A stretch of 64,000 nt of DNA from Arthrobacter horti (GTDB taxonomy: Bacteria; Actinomycetota; Actinomycetes; Actinomycetales; Micrococcaceae): the NCBI RefSeq assembly GCF_030731045.1, contig NZ_JAVALS010000002.1:124001-188000 (forward strand), read 5' to 3'. Positions 51,571-59,424 of this stretch are shown here, piece after piece. The notes below the pieces were generated by a model. It worked only from the letters and a program-made list of their open reading frames with translations. It was not told the origin of the DNA and did no database searches. How positions within the stretch are numbered: position 1 is the stretch's first letter; every line of letters starts with the position of its first letter. A program made the position numbers and the translations under genes.

Positions 51571-52287
51571 TTACAAGGTGGGGAAGTCGGGGTGGGCTGC
51601 GGTGCGGGCCAGGTAGGCGTCCAGGGTGGCCGAGCGGTGCCGCCGGGCCGCGAGCTCGATATCCGCCACGGGGGCACCGTGCTCGATGAGATCCAGGAGG
51701 CGCTCGTGCTCGGCCACCGATTCACCCGCCCGTTCGGGGACGAAGCTGAAGGTGGAGCCGCGGAGGGCGGTGAGGCGGTTCCAGCCGCGGTGCACCAGGT
51801 CCAGGATGTGCGGATTGGGGCAGTGCTCGAACAGGACGCTGTGGAAGTCGTGGTTCAGGCGGGTGAACTCCACCGGGTCGAAGTGCTGGGGGAACTCCTC
51901 CAGCATGGCGCGCATGCGGCCGTTGATCTCTCGGGCGGCTGCGAGTTCCTGCGCGGTCACGGACCTGGCGGACAGCGCGGTGGCCGCCCCCTCCACGAGG
52001 CTGAGTGTCTGCATCGTGTAGAGGTACTCGACGGGATCGATCCCGGACACCGTGGCGCCGACGTTCTTCTCGAACGTCACCAGGCCCTCGGCCTCGAGGC
52101 GGCGGACGGCCTCCCGCACCGGCACCACGGACACGCCGAGCTCCGTGGCCACCTGGGCCAGAACCAGGCGCGCGCCCGGGGCAAGTGCGCCGCTCACGAT
52201 CCGCCCGTGCAGCTGCTCGTAGGCGAACTGGGACTTGCTGACGACGACGCCGGGAGCCCAGTGGATGTCGACCGGGCCGGTGATCAT
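51571..52287 (-). CDS. GntR family (FCD-type) transcriptional regulator
   Basis: 238 residues from ATG 52287, overlapping the upstream FAH-RraA gene stop (ATGA). A winged HTH (about 20-85: YEQLHGRIVSGALAPGARLVLAQVATELGVSVVPVREAVRRLEAEGLV) is followed by an FCD effector domain with candidate metal ligands (NHDFHSVLFEH, AEHERLLDLIE and RRHRSATLDAY). It lies inside the homoprotocatechuate operon. Tandem TCGTATACGA palindromes at 53887-53911 before the first gene are typical FCD-GntR operators, so autoregulated repression relieved by a pathway intermediate is likely. Confidence 0.92.
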   Translation of the reverse strand: MITGPVDIHWAPGVVVSKSQFAYEQLHGRIVSGALAPGARLVLAQVATELGVSVVPVREAVRRLEAEGLVTFEKNVGATVSGIDPVEYLYTMQTLSLVEGAATALSARSVTAQELAAAREINGRMRAMLEEFPQHFDPVEFTRLNHDFHSVLFEHCPNPHILDLVHRGWNRLTALRGSTFSFVPERAGESVAEHERLLDLIEHGAPVADIELAARRHRSATLDAYLARTAAHPDFPTL

Positions 52288-53825
52288 GGCTTTGCCTCGC
52301 CGATTGCGGTGTCCGCCGCGTAGCGCTCGCGCCACGCGGAGTTCATGGGGAAGAGCCCGTCCACGGGGTGGCCTTCGGCGACCCGGTCGGCGACCCACGC
52401 CTCCTCGCGCTCCTGGGCGACGGCGGCCTCGGCCACCTCATCGGCCAGGTGCGCCGGGATGACCACGATGCCGTCGTCGTCGGCCACGATGACGTCGCCG
52501 GGCTGTACGGCGGCGCCGCCGCACGCGACCGTCTCGTCGACGGCCCACGGAACGTGCCGCCGGCCGAGGACAGCCGGGTGCGGGTTGGCGCCCCAGGCGG
52601 GGATGTCCATACCGGAGACCGGGCCGAAGTCGCGGATGCCGCCGTCCGTGATGACGGCCGCGGCGCCGAGTACCTGCGCGCGCAGGGCCAGGACATCGCC
52701 CAGAGTGCCTGACCCCTTCTCGCCGCGGGCGTCCATGATCAGGATGTCGCCGGGCCGGAGAGAGTCGATGGCGCGTTTCTGGGCGTTGAAGCCGCCGCCG
52801 TGCGTGGCGAAGAGGTCTTCGCGGGCGGGGATGAAGCGCAGGGTGCGGGCGCTGCCCACGGCTTTGACGCCGGGTTTGGTGGGGGAGAGACCCTCGATGT
52901 GGCAGTTTTGCATCCCGCGCTTGCGCAACTGGACGCTCAGGGTGGCGGTGCCGACCGCGTAGAGCTTCGCTTCGAGTTCCGGGGTCAGGATGCTGGTGGG
53001 ACGGGTGTCGGCGGGCGGCCCCGGGGCGATCCCGGCGGCCTCAGGGGAGCCCCAGGCGTCGATGCGGTCCGCGTCGCTCAGCCTGGGGAGGGCCCCGAAC
53101 GGTTCCAAGCCTTCGGCGGACTCGGTGACCGTGTTGCCGAGCCGGCCGGTGGTGAGGATCAGGCCGTCCACCGTGGTGCCGTCGATCGCAGTGCCGTCCA
53201 CCGCAGCGCCGTCCACCTCGATCTCCACGAGGTCGCCCAGGCCCGCCACGGTGGCGCCGGCCGGGGTTCCGGTGAGGATCACATCGCCGGGCTCCAGGGT
53301 CATGAGACGGGAGAGGTCCGCGATGAGCTGGGAGAACGGGAAGAGCAAGGTGGCCGTGGAGTCCTCCTGGACCAGTTCGCCGTTGATCCACATTCGGACG
53401 CGGAGCGCGGCCGGGTCGAGTTCCTGGGCAGGCAGCAGAGCCGGGCCGATGGGCGTGATACCGTCCACGCCCTTCGAACGGAGGTTGGAGCCCTTGTCCG
53501 GCCAGCGCAGGTCCGCCAGGCCGGCGTCGTTGGCGGCGGTCACCCAGGCGACGTGACCCCAGGCGTCCTCCGGGGAGACCCGGTGGGCCGGGCTGCCGAT
53601 CACCAGAGCGACCTCGCCCTCCACGGTCAGCAGCTCGACGCCGCGAGGCCGGCTGAGAGGCGCGCCGTGCAGGGCCAGCGAGGTGCCGGGCTTGAGGAAG
53701 TAGGACGGGACCGCGGGCGTGCGGCCGCGCTGGGCGGCCCGGCTGGGGTAGTTCAGGTGGACGGCGATGACCTTGCGCGCGCCGTCGATGGCGGCCTGGC
53801 CGAGCGGTTCCGGGTGAAATGCCAC
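52284..53825 (-). CDS. Fusion protein: FAH-type isomerase/decarboxylase domain plus RraA-like domain (HpaG replacement)
   Basis: 513 residues from GTG 53825. The FAH domain covers about 1-230: VEGEVALVIG with Glu69/Glu71, AAND with Asp100, and PGDVILTGTPAGA. After a linker (about 231-285) comes an RraA/HMG-aldolase-like domain to about 485, with GDILIMDARGEKGSGTLGDVLALRAQVLGAAAVITDGGIRD and PVSGMDIPAWG. E. coli HpaG instead has two FAH halves that decarboxylate and isomerise OPET; RraA-fold relatives include a 4-carboxy-4-hydroxy-2-oxoadipate aldolase/oxaloacetate decarboxylase. So the RraA half may supply the decarboxylation and the FAH half the isomerisation. First gene of the operon. Residues 206-221 contain short DG repeats. 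Confidence 0.85.
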   Translation of the reverse strand: MAFHPEPLGQAAIDGARKVIAVHLNYPSRAAQRGRTPAVPSYFLKPGTSLALHGAPLSRPRGVELLTVEGEVALVIGSPAHRVSPEDAWGHVAWVTAANDAGLADLRWPDKGSNLRSKGVDGITPIGPALLPAQELDPAALRVRMWINGELVQEDSTATLLFPFSQLIADLSRLMTLEPGDVILTGTPAGATVAGLGDLVEIEVDGAAVDGTAIDGTTVDGLILTTGRLGNTVTESAEGLEPFGALPRLSDADRIDAWGSPEAAGIAPGPPADTRPTSILTPELEAKLYAVGTATLSVQLRKRGMQNCHIEGLSPTKPGVKAVGSARTLRFIPAREDLFATHGGGFNAQKRAIDSLRPGDILIMDARGEKGSGTLGDVLALRAQVLGAAAVITDGGIRDFGPVSGMDIPAWGANPHPAVLGRRHVPWAVDETVACGGAAVQPGDVIVADDDGIVVIPAHLADEVAEAAVAQEREEAWVADRVAEGHPVDGLFPMNSAWRERYAADTAIGEAKP

Positions 53826-53828
53826 AGC

Positions 53829-53852
53829 TTCCTCTTCCGTTTCCTCTTCCGT
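53829..53852. repeat. 12-bp tandem repeat duplicating the ribosome site of the fusion gene
   Basis: TTCCTCTTCCGT occurs twice in a row (53829-53840, 53841-53852). On the minus strand this gives two GGAAGAGGAA purine blocks before GTG 53825, i.e. a doubled Shine-Dalgarno-like element. Confidence 0.75.
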
Positions 53853-53886
53853 GAGTCGCCGGTGCCGTCCCCTGGACGCCGCCGGA

Positions 53887-53911
53887 TCGTATACGAAGAT
53901 CGTATACGATC
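53887..53911. promoter_or_regulatory. Tandem GntR (FCD) operators of the homoprotocatechuate operon
   Basis: TCGTATACGA at 53887-53896 and the 14-bp perfect palindrome GATCGTATACGATC at 53898-53911 have centres 13 bp apart. They separate the leftward operon (start 53825) from the rightward nitronate monooxygenase gene, so both may be controlled. Such TATAC-centred palindromes are usual for FCD-type GntR proteins. Confidence 0.75.
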
Positions 53912-53957
53912 GACTATGGCACGGGTCACATCGTTGGTCAAGGGGCAGGATGGATCC

Positions 53958-54980
53958 ATGGACCGTCTGCTGAATTCACCCCTGCCGATCGTCGCCGCGC
54001 CCATGGCCGGAGGGCCCACCACGGTGGAGCTGTCCGCCGCCGTCGCGGAGGCTGGAGGATTCCCGTTCCTCGCCGCGGGGTACAAGAGCGTGGAAGCCGT
54101 GGCCGCGGAGATCCGGGACCTGGAGGCATCCACCGGGACCTTCGGCGTGAATGTGTTCGTGCCCTCGGAGGAGTCCCCGGACCCGGCCGCATTCCGCCGT
54201 TATGCCGAGGAGCTGCGGTCCGAGGCGGGGCCGTACGGGCTGACCCTGGACCCGGAACCCCGTGCGGACGACGACGGCTGGGAGGCCAAGCTCGAGCTGT
54301 TGCTCAGCCACCCGGTGCCCGCGGTCTCCTTCACCTTCGGGCTGCCGGCTGCGGACCGCATCGTCGCGCTGCGGCGGGCGGGCACGGTGGTGCTCGGCAC
54401 CGTCACCACCGCGGAGGAGGCCGTCGCGGCCCGTGACGCAGGCGTGGACGGGCTCATCGTCCAAGGGCCGGGCGCCGGTGGGCACAGCGCCACCTTCGAC
54501 CCGGCCCGGGCGATCGGTTCGGGGAGCACCGAGGACCTGCTGCGGCGCGTCCGCGCTGTCGTCGGTCTTCCGCTCGTGGCCGCTGGGGGCGTCGACGGTC
54601 CTGCCGCCGTGGCGGGTCTCCTGCGTGCGGGAGCCGAGGCCGTCGCCGTCGGGACCCTCCTGCTGCTGGCCGATGAGGCCGGCACCTCGGCGACCCACCG
54701 CGCCGCCTTGGCGGACCCGGCCTTCGAACGGACGGTCATCACCCGTGCCTTCACCGGGCGCCCGGCGCGGGGCCTGGAGAACGGCTTCATCCGCCGCCAC
54801 GAGGCCTCCGCGCCGCTCGGTTACCCGGCCGTCCACCACCTGACCCGGCCGCTCCGCCAGGCCGCGGGCGCGGCAGGCGACGCGGAGCAGCTGCACCTCT
54901 GGGCGGGCACCGGATACCGCAGGGCGCGCAGCGGTCCGGCGGCCGAGATCATCGCCGGGCTCAGTGGCGCGGAGGGGTGA
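53958..54980 (+). CDS. Nitronate monooxygenase (2-nitropropane dioxygenase-like) flavoprotein
   Basis: 340 residues from ATG 53958 (GGGGCAGGA about eight bases upstream); ATG 53916 would abut the operator. TIM-barrel FMN protein: PIVAAPMAGGPTTVELSAAVAEAGG at the N-terminus, GLIVQGPGAGGHSATFD with the catalytic-His region, and LPLVAAGGVDGPAAVAGLLRAGAEAVAVGTLLLL for phosphate binding. The family oxidises nitronates or acts as NAD(P)H:quinone reductase. Divergent from the homoprotocatechuate operon across shared GntR palindromes. Its link to aromatic catabolism is unclear. Confidence 0.88.
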   Translation: MDRLLNSPLPIVAAPMAGGPTTVELSAAVAEAGGFPFLAAGYKSVEAVAAEIRDLEASTGTFGVNVFVPSEESPDPAAFRRYAEELRSEAGPYGLTLDPEPRADDDGWEAKLELLLSHPVPAVSFTFGLPAADRIVALRRAGTVVLGTVTTAEEAVAARDAGVDGLIVQGPGAGGHSATFDPARAIGSGSTEDLLRRVRAVVGLPLVAAGGVDGPAAVAGLLRAGAEAVAVGTLLLLADEAGTSATHRAALADPAFERTVITRAFTGRPARGLENGFIRRHEASAPLGYPAVHHLTRPLRQAAGAAGDAEQLHLWAGTGYRRARSGPAAEIIAGLSGAEG

Positions 54981-56067
54981 TCCCGTTCAGGACGCGGATC
55001 ACGCGGTCGGTGGAGGCGGAGTCCGCCACTGTGATGCGCACCCCGTCGCCGGCGTAACCGCGGACCATGACACCGGCGGCCTCGAAGGCCTCCAGAAGGC
55101 TGGTCCGCAGCTCATCGCCTGTGCGCAGCCACACGAAGTTGCCCTGGCTTTCCGGCACGGTCCAGCCCAGCGCTCGCAGCGCCTCCTGGAGCCGGCCCCG
55201 CTCGCGCTTCACGCCGGCGCTCCGCTCCCGCATCCCGGCTTCCGCGTCGAGCGAGGCGATCGCCGCCTGCTGAGCCAGGGCGGTCACGCCGAAGGGAATG
55301 GCGGTGCGGCGCAGGCCTTCGGCGATGTCCGGGGACGCCACGGCGTAGCCGACGCGCAGGCCGGCCAGGCCGTACGCCTTGGAGAAGGTGCGCAGGACAC
55401 AGACGTTGGGGAACTCGCGGTACAGCGCCAGGGAGTCCGGCCCGCTGCCGTCCTCGGCGTACTCCACGTAGGCCTCGTCGATGACCACCAGCACGTCCCG
55501 CCGCAGCCCGCGGAGGAAAGCCTCGATGCGCTCGTGGGCGATCGGGACGCCGGTGGGGTTGTTGGGCGTGCACAGCAGGACCACCCGGGTCCGCTCGGTC
55601 ACGGCGGCGGCCATGGAGTCCAGGTCGTGCCCCTCCTCGGCGTCCAGCGGGACGCGGACGGGCACGGCGCCGGCCAGCTCCACCAGGATCGGGTACGCCT
55701 CGAAGGACCGCCACGCGAAGACCACCTCGTCCCCGGCGTCGCACAGGCCGGTGATGATCTGCTGCAGTACGCCGACGCTGCCGGGTCCTACGGCCACCTC
55801 CTCCGCCGTCACGGACAGCTGGGCGGCGATCCTCTCGCGGAGTTCGACGGCGCCCATGTCCGGGTAGCGGTTCATCCGGCCGGCGGCCTCGGCCACGGCT
55901 GCCGCCACGGACGGCAGGGGCTCGTGGTGGTTCTCGTTGCTGGCCAGGGCTGCGACGTCGGCGCCCTGGGCGCGGCGGCCGGGGACGTATCCGGGCAGGC
56001 CGACGACGGCGGAGCGGAGGCTGGGGCGCACGGTCTCACCGAGCATGGAGGTCTGGGAGGCGTTCAT
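54961..56067 (-). CDS. pat: Aromatic amino acid / histidinol-phosphate aminotransferase (Pat type)
   Basis: 368 residues, PLP fold type I. The N-terminal GLPGYVPGRRAQG followed by ALASNEN is characteristic of actinobacterial aromatic aminotransferases (Pat), distinguishing them from plain HisC. NNPTG lies at 169-173, DEAYVEY near 197, and the PLP lysine is Lys230 (RTFSKAYGLAGLRVGY). Arg near VRITV binds the substrate carboxylate. Overlaps the nitronate monooxygenase gene end by 20 bp (convergent) and is divergent from an Lrp gene. Transamination of Phe/Tyr to aryl-pyruvates would feed the ThDP enzyme nearby. Confidence 0.85.
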   Translation of the reverse strand: MNASQTSMLGETVRPSLRSAVVGLPGYVPGRRAQGADVAALASNENHHEPLPSVAAAVAEAAGRMNRYPDMGAVELRERIAAQLSVTAEEVAVGPGSVGVLQQIITGLCDAGDEVVFAWRSFEAYPILVELAGAVPVRVPLDAEEGHDLDSMAAAVTERTRVVLLCTPNNPTGVPIAHERIEAFLRGLRRDVLVVIDEAYVEYAEDGSGPDSLALYREFPNVCVLRTFSKAYGLAGLRVGYAVASPDIAEGLRRTAIPFGVTALAQQAAIASLDAEAGMRERSAGVKRERGRLQEALRALGWTVPESQGNFVWLRTGDELRTSLLEAFEAAGVMVRGYAGDGVRITVADSASTDRVIRVLNGITPPRH

Positions 56068-56069
56068 GG

Positions 56070-56121
56070 AGTCGATTTTCTGAGTGACGCCTGGTGGCGT
56101 GCAAGATACGCTGAATCGACT
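56070..56121. promoter_or_regulatory. Nested inverted repeats between aminotransferase and Lrp genes, probable Lrp operator
   Basis: Outer arms AGTCGATT (56070-56077) and AATCGACT (56114-56121) enclose inner arms ACGCC (56087-56091) and GGCGT (56096-56100), almost on the same centre. The element lies within the 92-bp divergent promoter. Concentric or phased sites suit multimeric Lrp/AsnC proteins. Confidence 0.5.
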
Positions 56122-56159
56122 GGACTTTTTGCCTCTATGGATTTGGAAGTGCTGACAAT

Positions 56160-56672
56160 ATGACCAATGGGACCGCCCGCAGCCTGGATGCGCTGGACGC
56201 GAGGATCATCCTCGCCTTGGACAAGGACCCGGAGGCCAGTGCGCTGGCACTGTCCCGGACGCTCGGCGTCGCGCGCAACACCGTGCACGCCCGCCTGCGG
56301 CGGCTGGAGGAGGGCGGCGCCCTGAAGTCGTTCAGCCGGAGGCTGGACCCGGCGGCACTCGGGTTCGGGCTCATGGCGTTCGTGTCCCTGGCCATCAGCC
56401 AGACCCGGGCGGGGTCCGTGGAGGGCGGCCTGGCGGCGATCCCGGAGGTCATCGAGGTCCACGCGACCACGGGCGACCACGACCTCATGGCCCGGGTGGT
56501 GGCCCGGGACACCGCGGACCTGTACCGCGTGACGAACCAGCTCCTGGAGATCGACGGGATCGTCCGGACCAGCACCGCCATCTCCGTGCTGGAGATCATC
56601 CCGGCGCGCTTCGACGGATTGCTGAACCGGCTGAAGGACCAGGAGCAGCCCGCCGGCCGCACGGGCGTGTGA
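56160..56672 (+). CDS. Lrp/AsnC family transcriptional regulator
   Basis: 170 residues. The HTH spans about 9-58 (LDALDARIILALDKDPEASALALSRTLGVARNTVHARLRRLEEGG), followed by a RAM domain with EVIEVHATTGDHDLMARVVARDTADLYRVTNQLLEIDGIVRTSTAISVL. It is divergent from pat and upstream of the ThDP enzyme gene, so it likely senses an amino acid (Phe, Tyr or Trp) and controls both. No clear ribosome site precedes ATG 56160; GGAAGTG at 56145 is the nearest. Confidence 0.92.
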   Translation: MTNGTARSLDALDARIILALDKDPEASALALSRTLGVARNTVHARLRRLEEGGALKSFSRRLDPAALGFGLMAFVSLAISQTRAGSVEGGLAAIPEVIEVHATTGDHDLMARVVARDTADLYRVTNQLLEIDGIVRTSTAISVLEIIPARFDGLLNRLKDQEQPAGRTGV

Positions 56673-56691
56673 CGCGGGCCACGGTTGGCAT

Positions 56692-56727
56692 ATTGGCAGT
56701 CTGATCTCCACAGGCTGCCAATCAGAC
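56692..56727 (+). promoter_or_regulatory. Two mutually exclusive hairpins in the leader of the ThDP enzyme gene
   Basis: ATTGGCAG (56692-56699) pairs with CTGCCAAT (56715-56722), loop 15. GTCTGAT (56699-56705) pairs with ATCAGAC (56721-56727), also loop 15. The two stems share bases at both ends and cannot form together. TTGGCA is repeated at 56685-56690. They could be an RNA switch or overlapping protein-binding sites. Confidence 0.5.
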
Positions 56728-56770
56728 CAGCCCAAACGCGGTGTCTTGTCTCTGAGGAGGCGCAGCTCCC

Positions 56771-56812
56771 ATGATCGCTGCAAGAGTCCATGCAGTGAAG
56801 GAGTGCCCGTGA
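56771..56812 (+). CDS. 13-codon leader ORF upstream of the ThDP enzyme gene
   Basis: ATG 56771 with GAGGAGG ten bases upstream encodes MIAARVHAVKECP. Its stop TGA (56810-56812) overlaps the GTG start of the next gene (GTGA). Both a strong ribosome site and the exact overlap suggest it is translated and coupled. The codon content (one His, one Cys, no aromatic residue) does not look like a classical aromatic attenuator. Too short for homology. Confidence 0.5.
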   Translation: MIAARVHAVKECP

Positions 56813-58485
56813 CCCCGCAGGCAGCAGACACCACCCTGACCGTGTCCGGCCGCGTCGCCGAGGTGCTCGGCGAGCACGTCACCGACGTCTTCGGCGTCAT
56901 GGGCAACGGCAATGTGCACTTCCTGGACGCCGCGGAGAAGGCCGGCCTCCGCTTCACCCCGGTGCGTCACGAAGGCGCCGCGATCGCCGCGGCGGACGCC
57001 TACTACCGTGCCTCCGGCCGCCTCGCCGCCGGGACCACCACCTACGGCCCCGGCTACACCAACGCGCTGACGGCCCTGGCCGAGGCGGTGCAGGCGCAGA
57101 TTCCCGTGGTCCTGGTGACCGGCGACGCCCCGAGCGACGGCGCGCGCCCGTGGGACGTGGACCAGACGGCCATCGCGACCGGCCTCGGCGCCGTCACCTT
57201 CACCGTCACGCGGCAGGCCGCGGGCTCCATCACCCAGGCGGCCGTGGACTACGCGCTGACGCACCGCACCGCCGTCGTGCTCGCGATTCCCTATGACCTC
57301 GCCGCGCTGGAAGCGGCGGAGGAGCAGCTCACGCCGCGCGCCGCCGCGGCCGCGGGAATCGACGACGACGCCGCGCTGGCCCGCGTCGCGGATCTGCTCG
57401 CGGCGGCGCGGCGGCCGCTGATCCTGGCCGGCCGGGGTGCGCACCTCGCCGGAGCGGGAGAGGCCCTGCAGTCGCTGGCGGACCGGCTGGGCGCGCTCAC
57501 GGCGGGGACCGCGCTGGCGTTCAATCTGCTGCAGGGTGAGGGACACCTCGGCGTGGCCGGCGGATTCGGCACGGAGGACAAGGCCGCGCTCATGCATGAC
57601 GCGGACGTGGTCCTGGTGGTGGGCGCGAGCCTGAGCCCGTTCACACTCCGGTTCGGGCACCTCTTCGGCCCGGGCGCCACCGTCATCCAGATCGACTCCG
57701 CCAAGGAGCCCACCAACCCGCGCGTGGACCTTTTCGTCCAGGCCGATGCGAAGGCGGCGGTCCAGAGTCTGATGCGGCTCCTGGGTTCCGCGTCTGCGCC
57801 CGCGTCCTGGCGTGCTGAAGCCGGACCCGTGCTGTCCGTCGCCGCGGCCCACCACGAGGGTTCCGCCGAGACCGCGGACGGCCGACTGGACCCCCGGCTC
57901 CTCGCGTCCGCGCTGGATTCGATCCTGCCCCAGCGGCGGACCGTGGTGCAGGACGGCGGGCACTTCGTGGGATGGGCGCCCATGTACTGGCGGATTCCGC
58001 GGCCGCAGGACCTGGTCATGGTGGGGACCGCCTATCAGGCGATCGGGCTCGGCCTGGCGAGCGCCGTCGGGGCGGCGCGTGCGGTGGACGAGGGCGCCAC
58101 GCTGGTGCTGGCCTCCGGCGATGGCGGGTTCCTGATGGGCCTGTCCGATCTGGAATCGCTGGTGGGGGCCGCCACGAGCGCGATCGTGGTGATCTATAAC
58201 GACGCCGCGTACGGGGCCGAGATCCACCAGTACGCCTCACAAGGGCTGACGGACAAGCCGATGCTCATTCCCGAAGTGGACTTCAGCGGGATCGCACGGG
58301 CGCTGGGGGCCGAGTCGGCCGTGGTCCGTACCCTGGACGACCTGTCCGCCCTGCGAGACTGGATCGCCGCCGGCGCGAAGGGCACGTTCGTGGCCGATTG
58401 CCGGATCACGTCCAGCGTGCGGGCGCCGTGGATGAGCGAGTGGATGCGGGCCACCGGGAAGGCACAGGCCGCCGTCGCGAACTGA
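56809..58485 (+). CDS. Thiamine diphosphate-dependent enzyme, acetolactate synthase/aryl-pyruvate decarboxylase-like
   Basis: 558 residues from GTG 56809, with GAAGGAG five bases upstream. Three-domain ThDP architecture: the PYR domain with catalytic Glu55 (VRHEGAAIAAADAYYRASG), a central domain (about 190-330), and the PP domain with the ThDP-Mg motif GDGGFLMGLSDLESLVGAATSAIVVIYND. The sequence is generic among ALS-like enzymes. Placement after pat and lrp suggests a 2-keto acid decarboxylase acting on aryl-pyruvates. Alternatives are a carboligase such as an acetolactate synthase paralogue. A short leader ORF and hairpins precede it. Confidence 0.8.
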   Translation: MTPQAADTTLTVSGRVAEVLGEHVTDVFGVMGNGNVHFLDAAEKAGLRFTPVRHEGAAIAAADAYYRASGRLAAGTTTYGPGYTNALTALAEAVQAQIPVVLVTGDAPSDGARPWDVDQTAIATGLGAVTFTVTRQAAGSITQAAVDYALTHRTAVVLAIPYDLAALEAAEEQLTPRAAAAAGIDDDAALARVADLLAAARRPLILAGRGAHLAGAGEALQSLADRLGALTAGTALAFNLLQGEGHLGVAGGFGTEDKAALMHDADVVLVVGASLSPFTLRFGHLFGPGATVIQIDSAKEPTNPRVDLFVQADAKAAVQSLMRLLGSASAPASWRAEAGPVLSVAAAHHEGSAETADGRLDPRLLASALDSILPQRRTVVQDGGHFVGWAPMYWRIPRPQDLVMVGTAYQAIGLGLASAVGAARAVDEGATLVLASGDGGFLMGLSDLESLVGAATSAIVVIYNDAAYGAEIHQYASQGLTDKPMLIPEVDFSGIARALGAESAVVRTLDDLSALRDWIAAGAKGTFVADCRITSSVRAPWMSEWMRATGKAQAAVAN

Positions 58486-58490
58486 GCGAG

Positions 58491-58524
58491 TTCAGCTCGC
58501 GCGGGCTCTGTTCAGCTCGCGCGG
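58491..58524. repeat. 14-bp direct repeat between convergent genes
   Basis: TTCAGCTCGCGCGG at 58491-58504 and 58511-58524, period 20 bp. The second copy overlaps the end of the leftward gene. Small local duplication. Confidence 0.7.
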
Positions 58525-59396
58525 CCGAGGTGCCGCAGCGGCACCCAGCGGGTGACGAGGCGCTGGTAGGCGGCCGCGGCGCCCGTCATATCGCCTTCGG
58601 CGAGGCATTCGATGCCCAGACGGACGTCGTTGGGGGATTCGTCCGGGTAGACCTTGTCCGCCACGGAGCCGTAGTCGAGTTCCATGACGCTGCGCGGGTT
58701 GAAGCGCTCCAGCCAGGACAGCACCCGGGCCATCTCCTCGAGGAAGTCCAGCTCGGGCGCGCTCAGGGAGAGGGATGCGACCATGCCGCGGGCCCGGGTG
58801 ATGGCGTCCATCACGGAGACGTAGAGCCGGAGGGTGGCGATGCTGCCGTCCTTGTGGTTGAGCATCTCCTGACGGTCCGTGTCGTGGAAGAAGATGAACC
58901 AGGCGAAGGGGACGCCCCAGGTGGCGGTGCGGGTGAAGAGCAGGTCCGAGTCGATGAGACCGGAGCTGACCAGGGTCTTCAGGCGTTCCTGATGCCGCTC
59001 CGTGGCGTCGGTGGGGACGATGCGGTGCAGGCTCTCGGCGCTGGAGCCGTCGGTGAGTTCCTCCGCGGCGAGCGCTGCACGCAGGACGGCCTGGTTGGGG
59101 CAGTACAGGAGCGAGCCCTGTTCGCCGGGGTCCGGAATGGCGCGGGTGAGTTCCGCGCGGCTTCCGGGATACGGGTCGTTCGGGCGGCGGAAGATGCGGT
59201 GCAGGGAGTTGCGCATCTCCCGGCGCTCGACGTCGTCGCGCACCTGGTGCCAGCCGATCGTGTGCTCCGGGGCCAGGGCACCGCCGTACTGGGCGAGGAT
59301 GGCGCGGCGCTGGGCAGGGCCGAAGGCCTCGAGGGGCTGGTAGACCCTGAGGCTGGAGACGTAGGGGAATCCCATGGGGGAGTCGTAGAGGCTCAT
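58512..59396 (-). CDS. Conserved-looking protein of unknown function
   Basis: 294 residues from ATG 59396; the frame extends to 59504, but the added part runs into the exonuclease gene and is low-complexity. No signal peptide or membrane helix. Notable pieces are SLRVYQPLEAFGPAQRRAILAQYG, GWHQVRDDVERREMRNSLHRIF, GSLLYCPNQAVLRAALAAEEL and WGVPFAWFIFFHDTDRQEM. It looks like a folded, mostly helical cytosolic protein. It starts 28 bases after the exonuclease III stop, so the two are probably cotranscribed. I do not recognise the family. Confidence 0.7.
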   Translation of the reverse strand: MSLYDSPMGFPYVSSLRVYQPLEAFGPAQRRAILAQYGGALAPEHTIGWHQVRDDVERREMRNSLHRIFRRPNDPYPGSRAELTRAIPDPGEQGSLLYCPNQAVLRAALAAEELTDGSSAESLHRIVPTDATERHQERLKTLVSSGLIDSDLLFTRTATWGVPFAWFIFFHDTDRQEMLNHKDGSIATLRLYVSVMDAITRARGMVASLSLSAPELDFLEEMARVLSWLERFNPRSVMELDYGSVADKVYPDESPNDVRLGIECLAEGDMTGAAAAYQRLVTRWVPLRHLGRAS

Positions 59397-59424
59397 GGTG
59401 TCCCGGGATCCGTGAAGGCCATGG

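Noticed and set aside
53916..53957. Earlier ATG for the nitronate monooxygenase
   Set aside because: It abuts the GntR palindrome with no room for a ribosome site, while ATG 53958 has one and begins the conserved domain.
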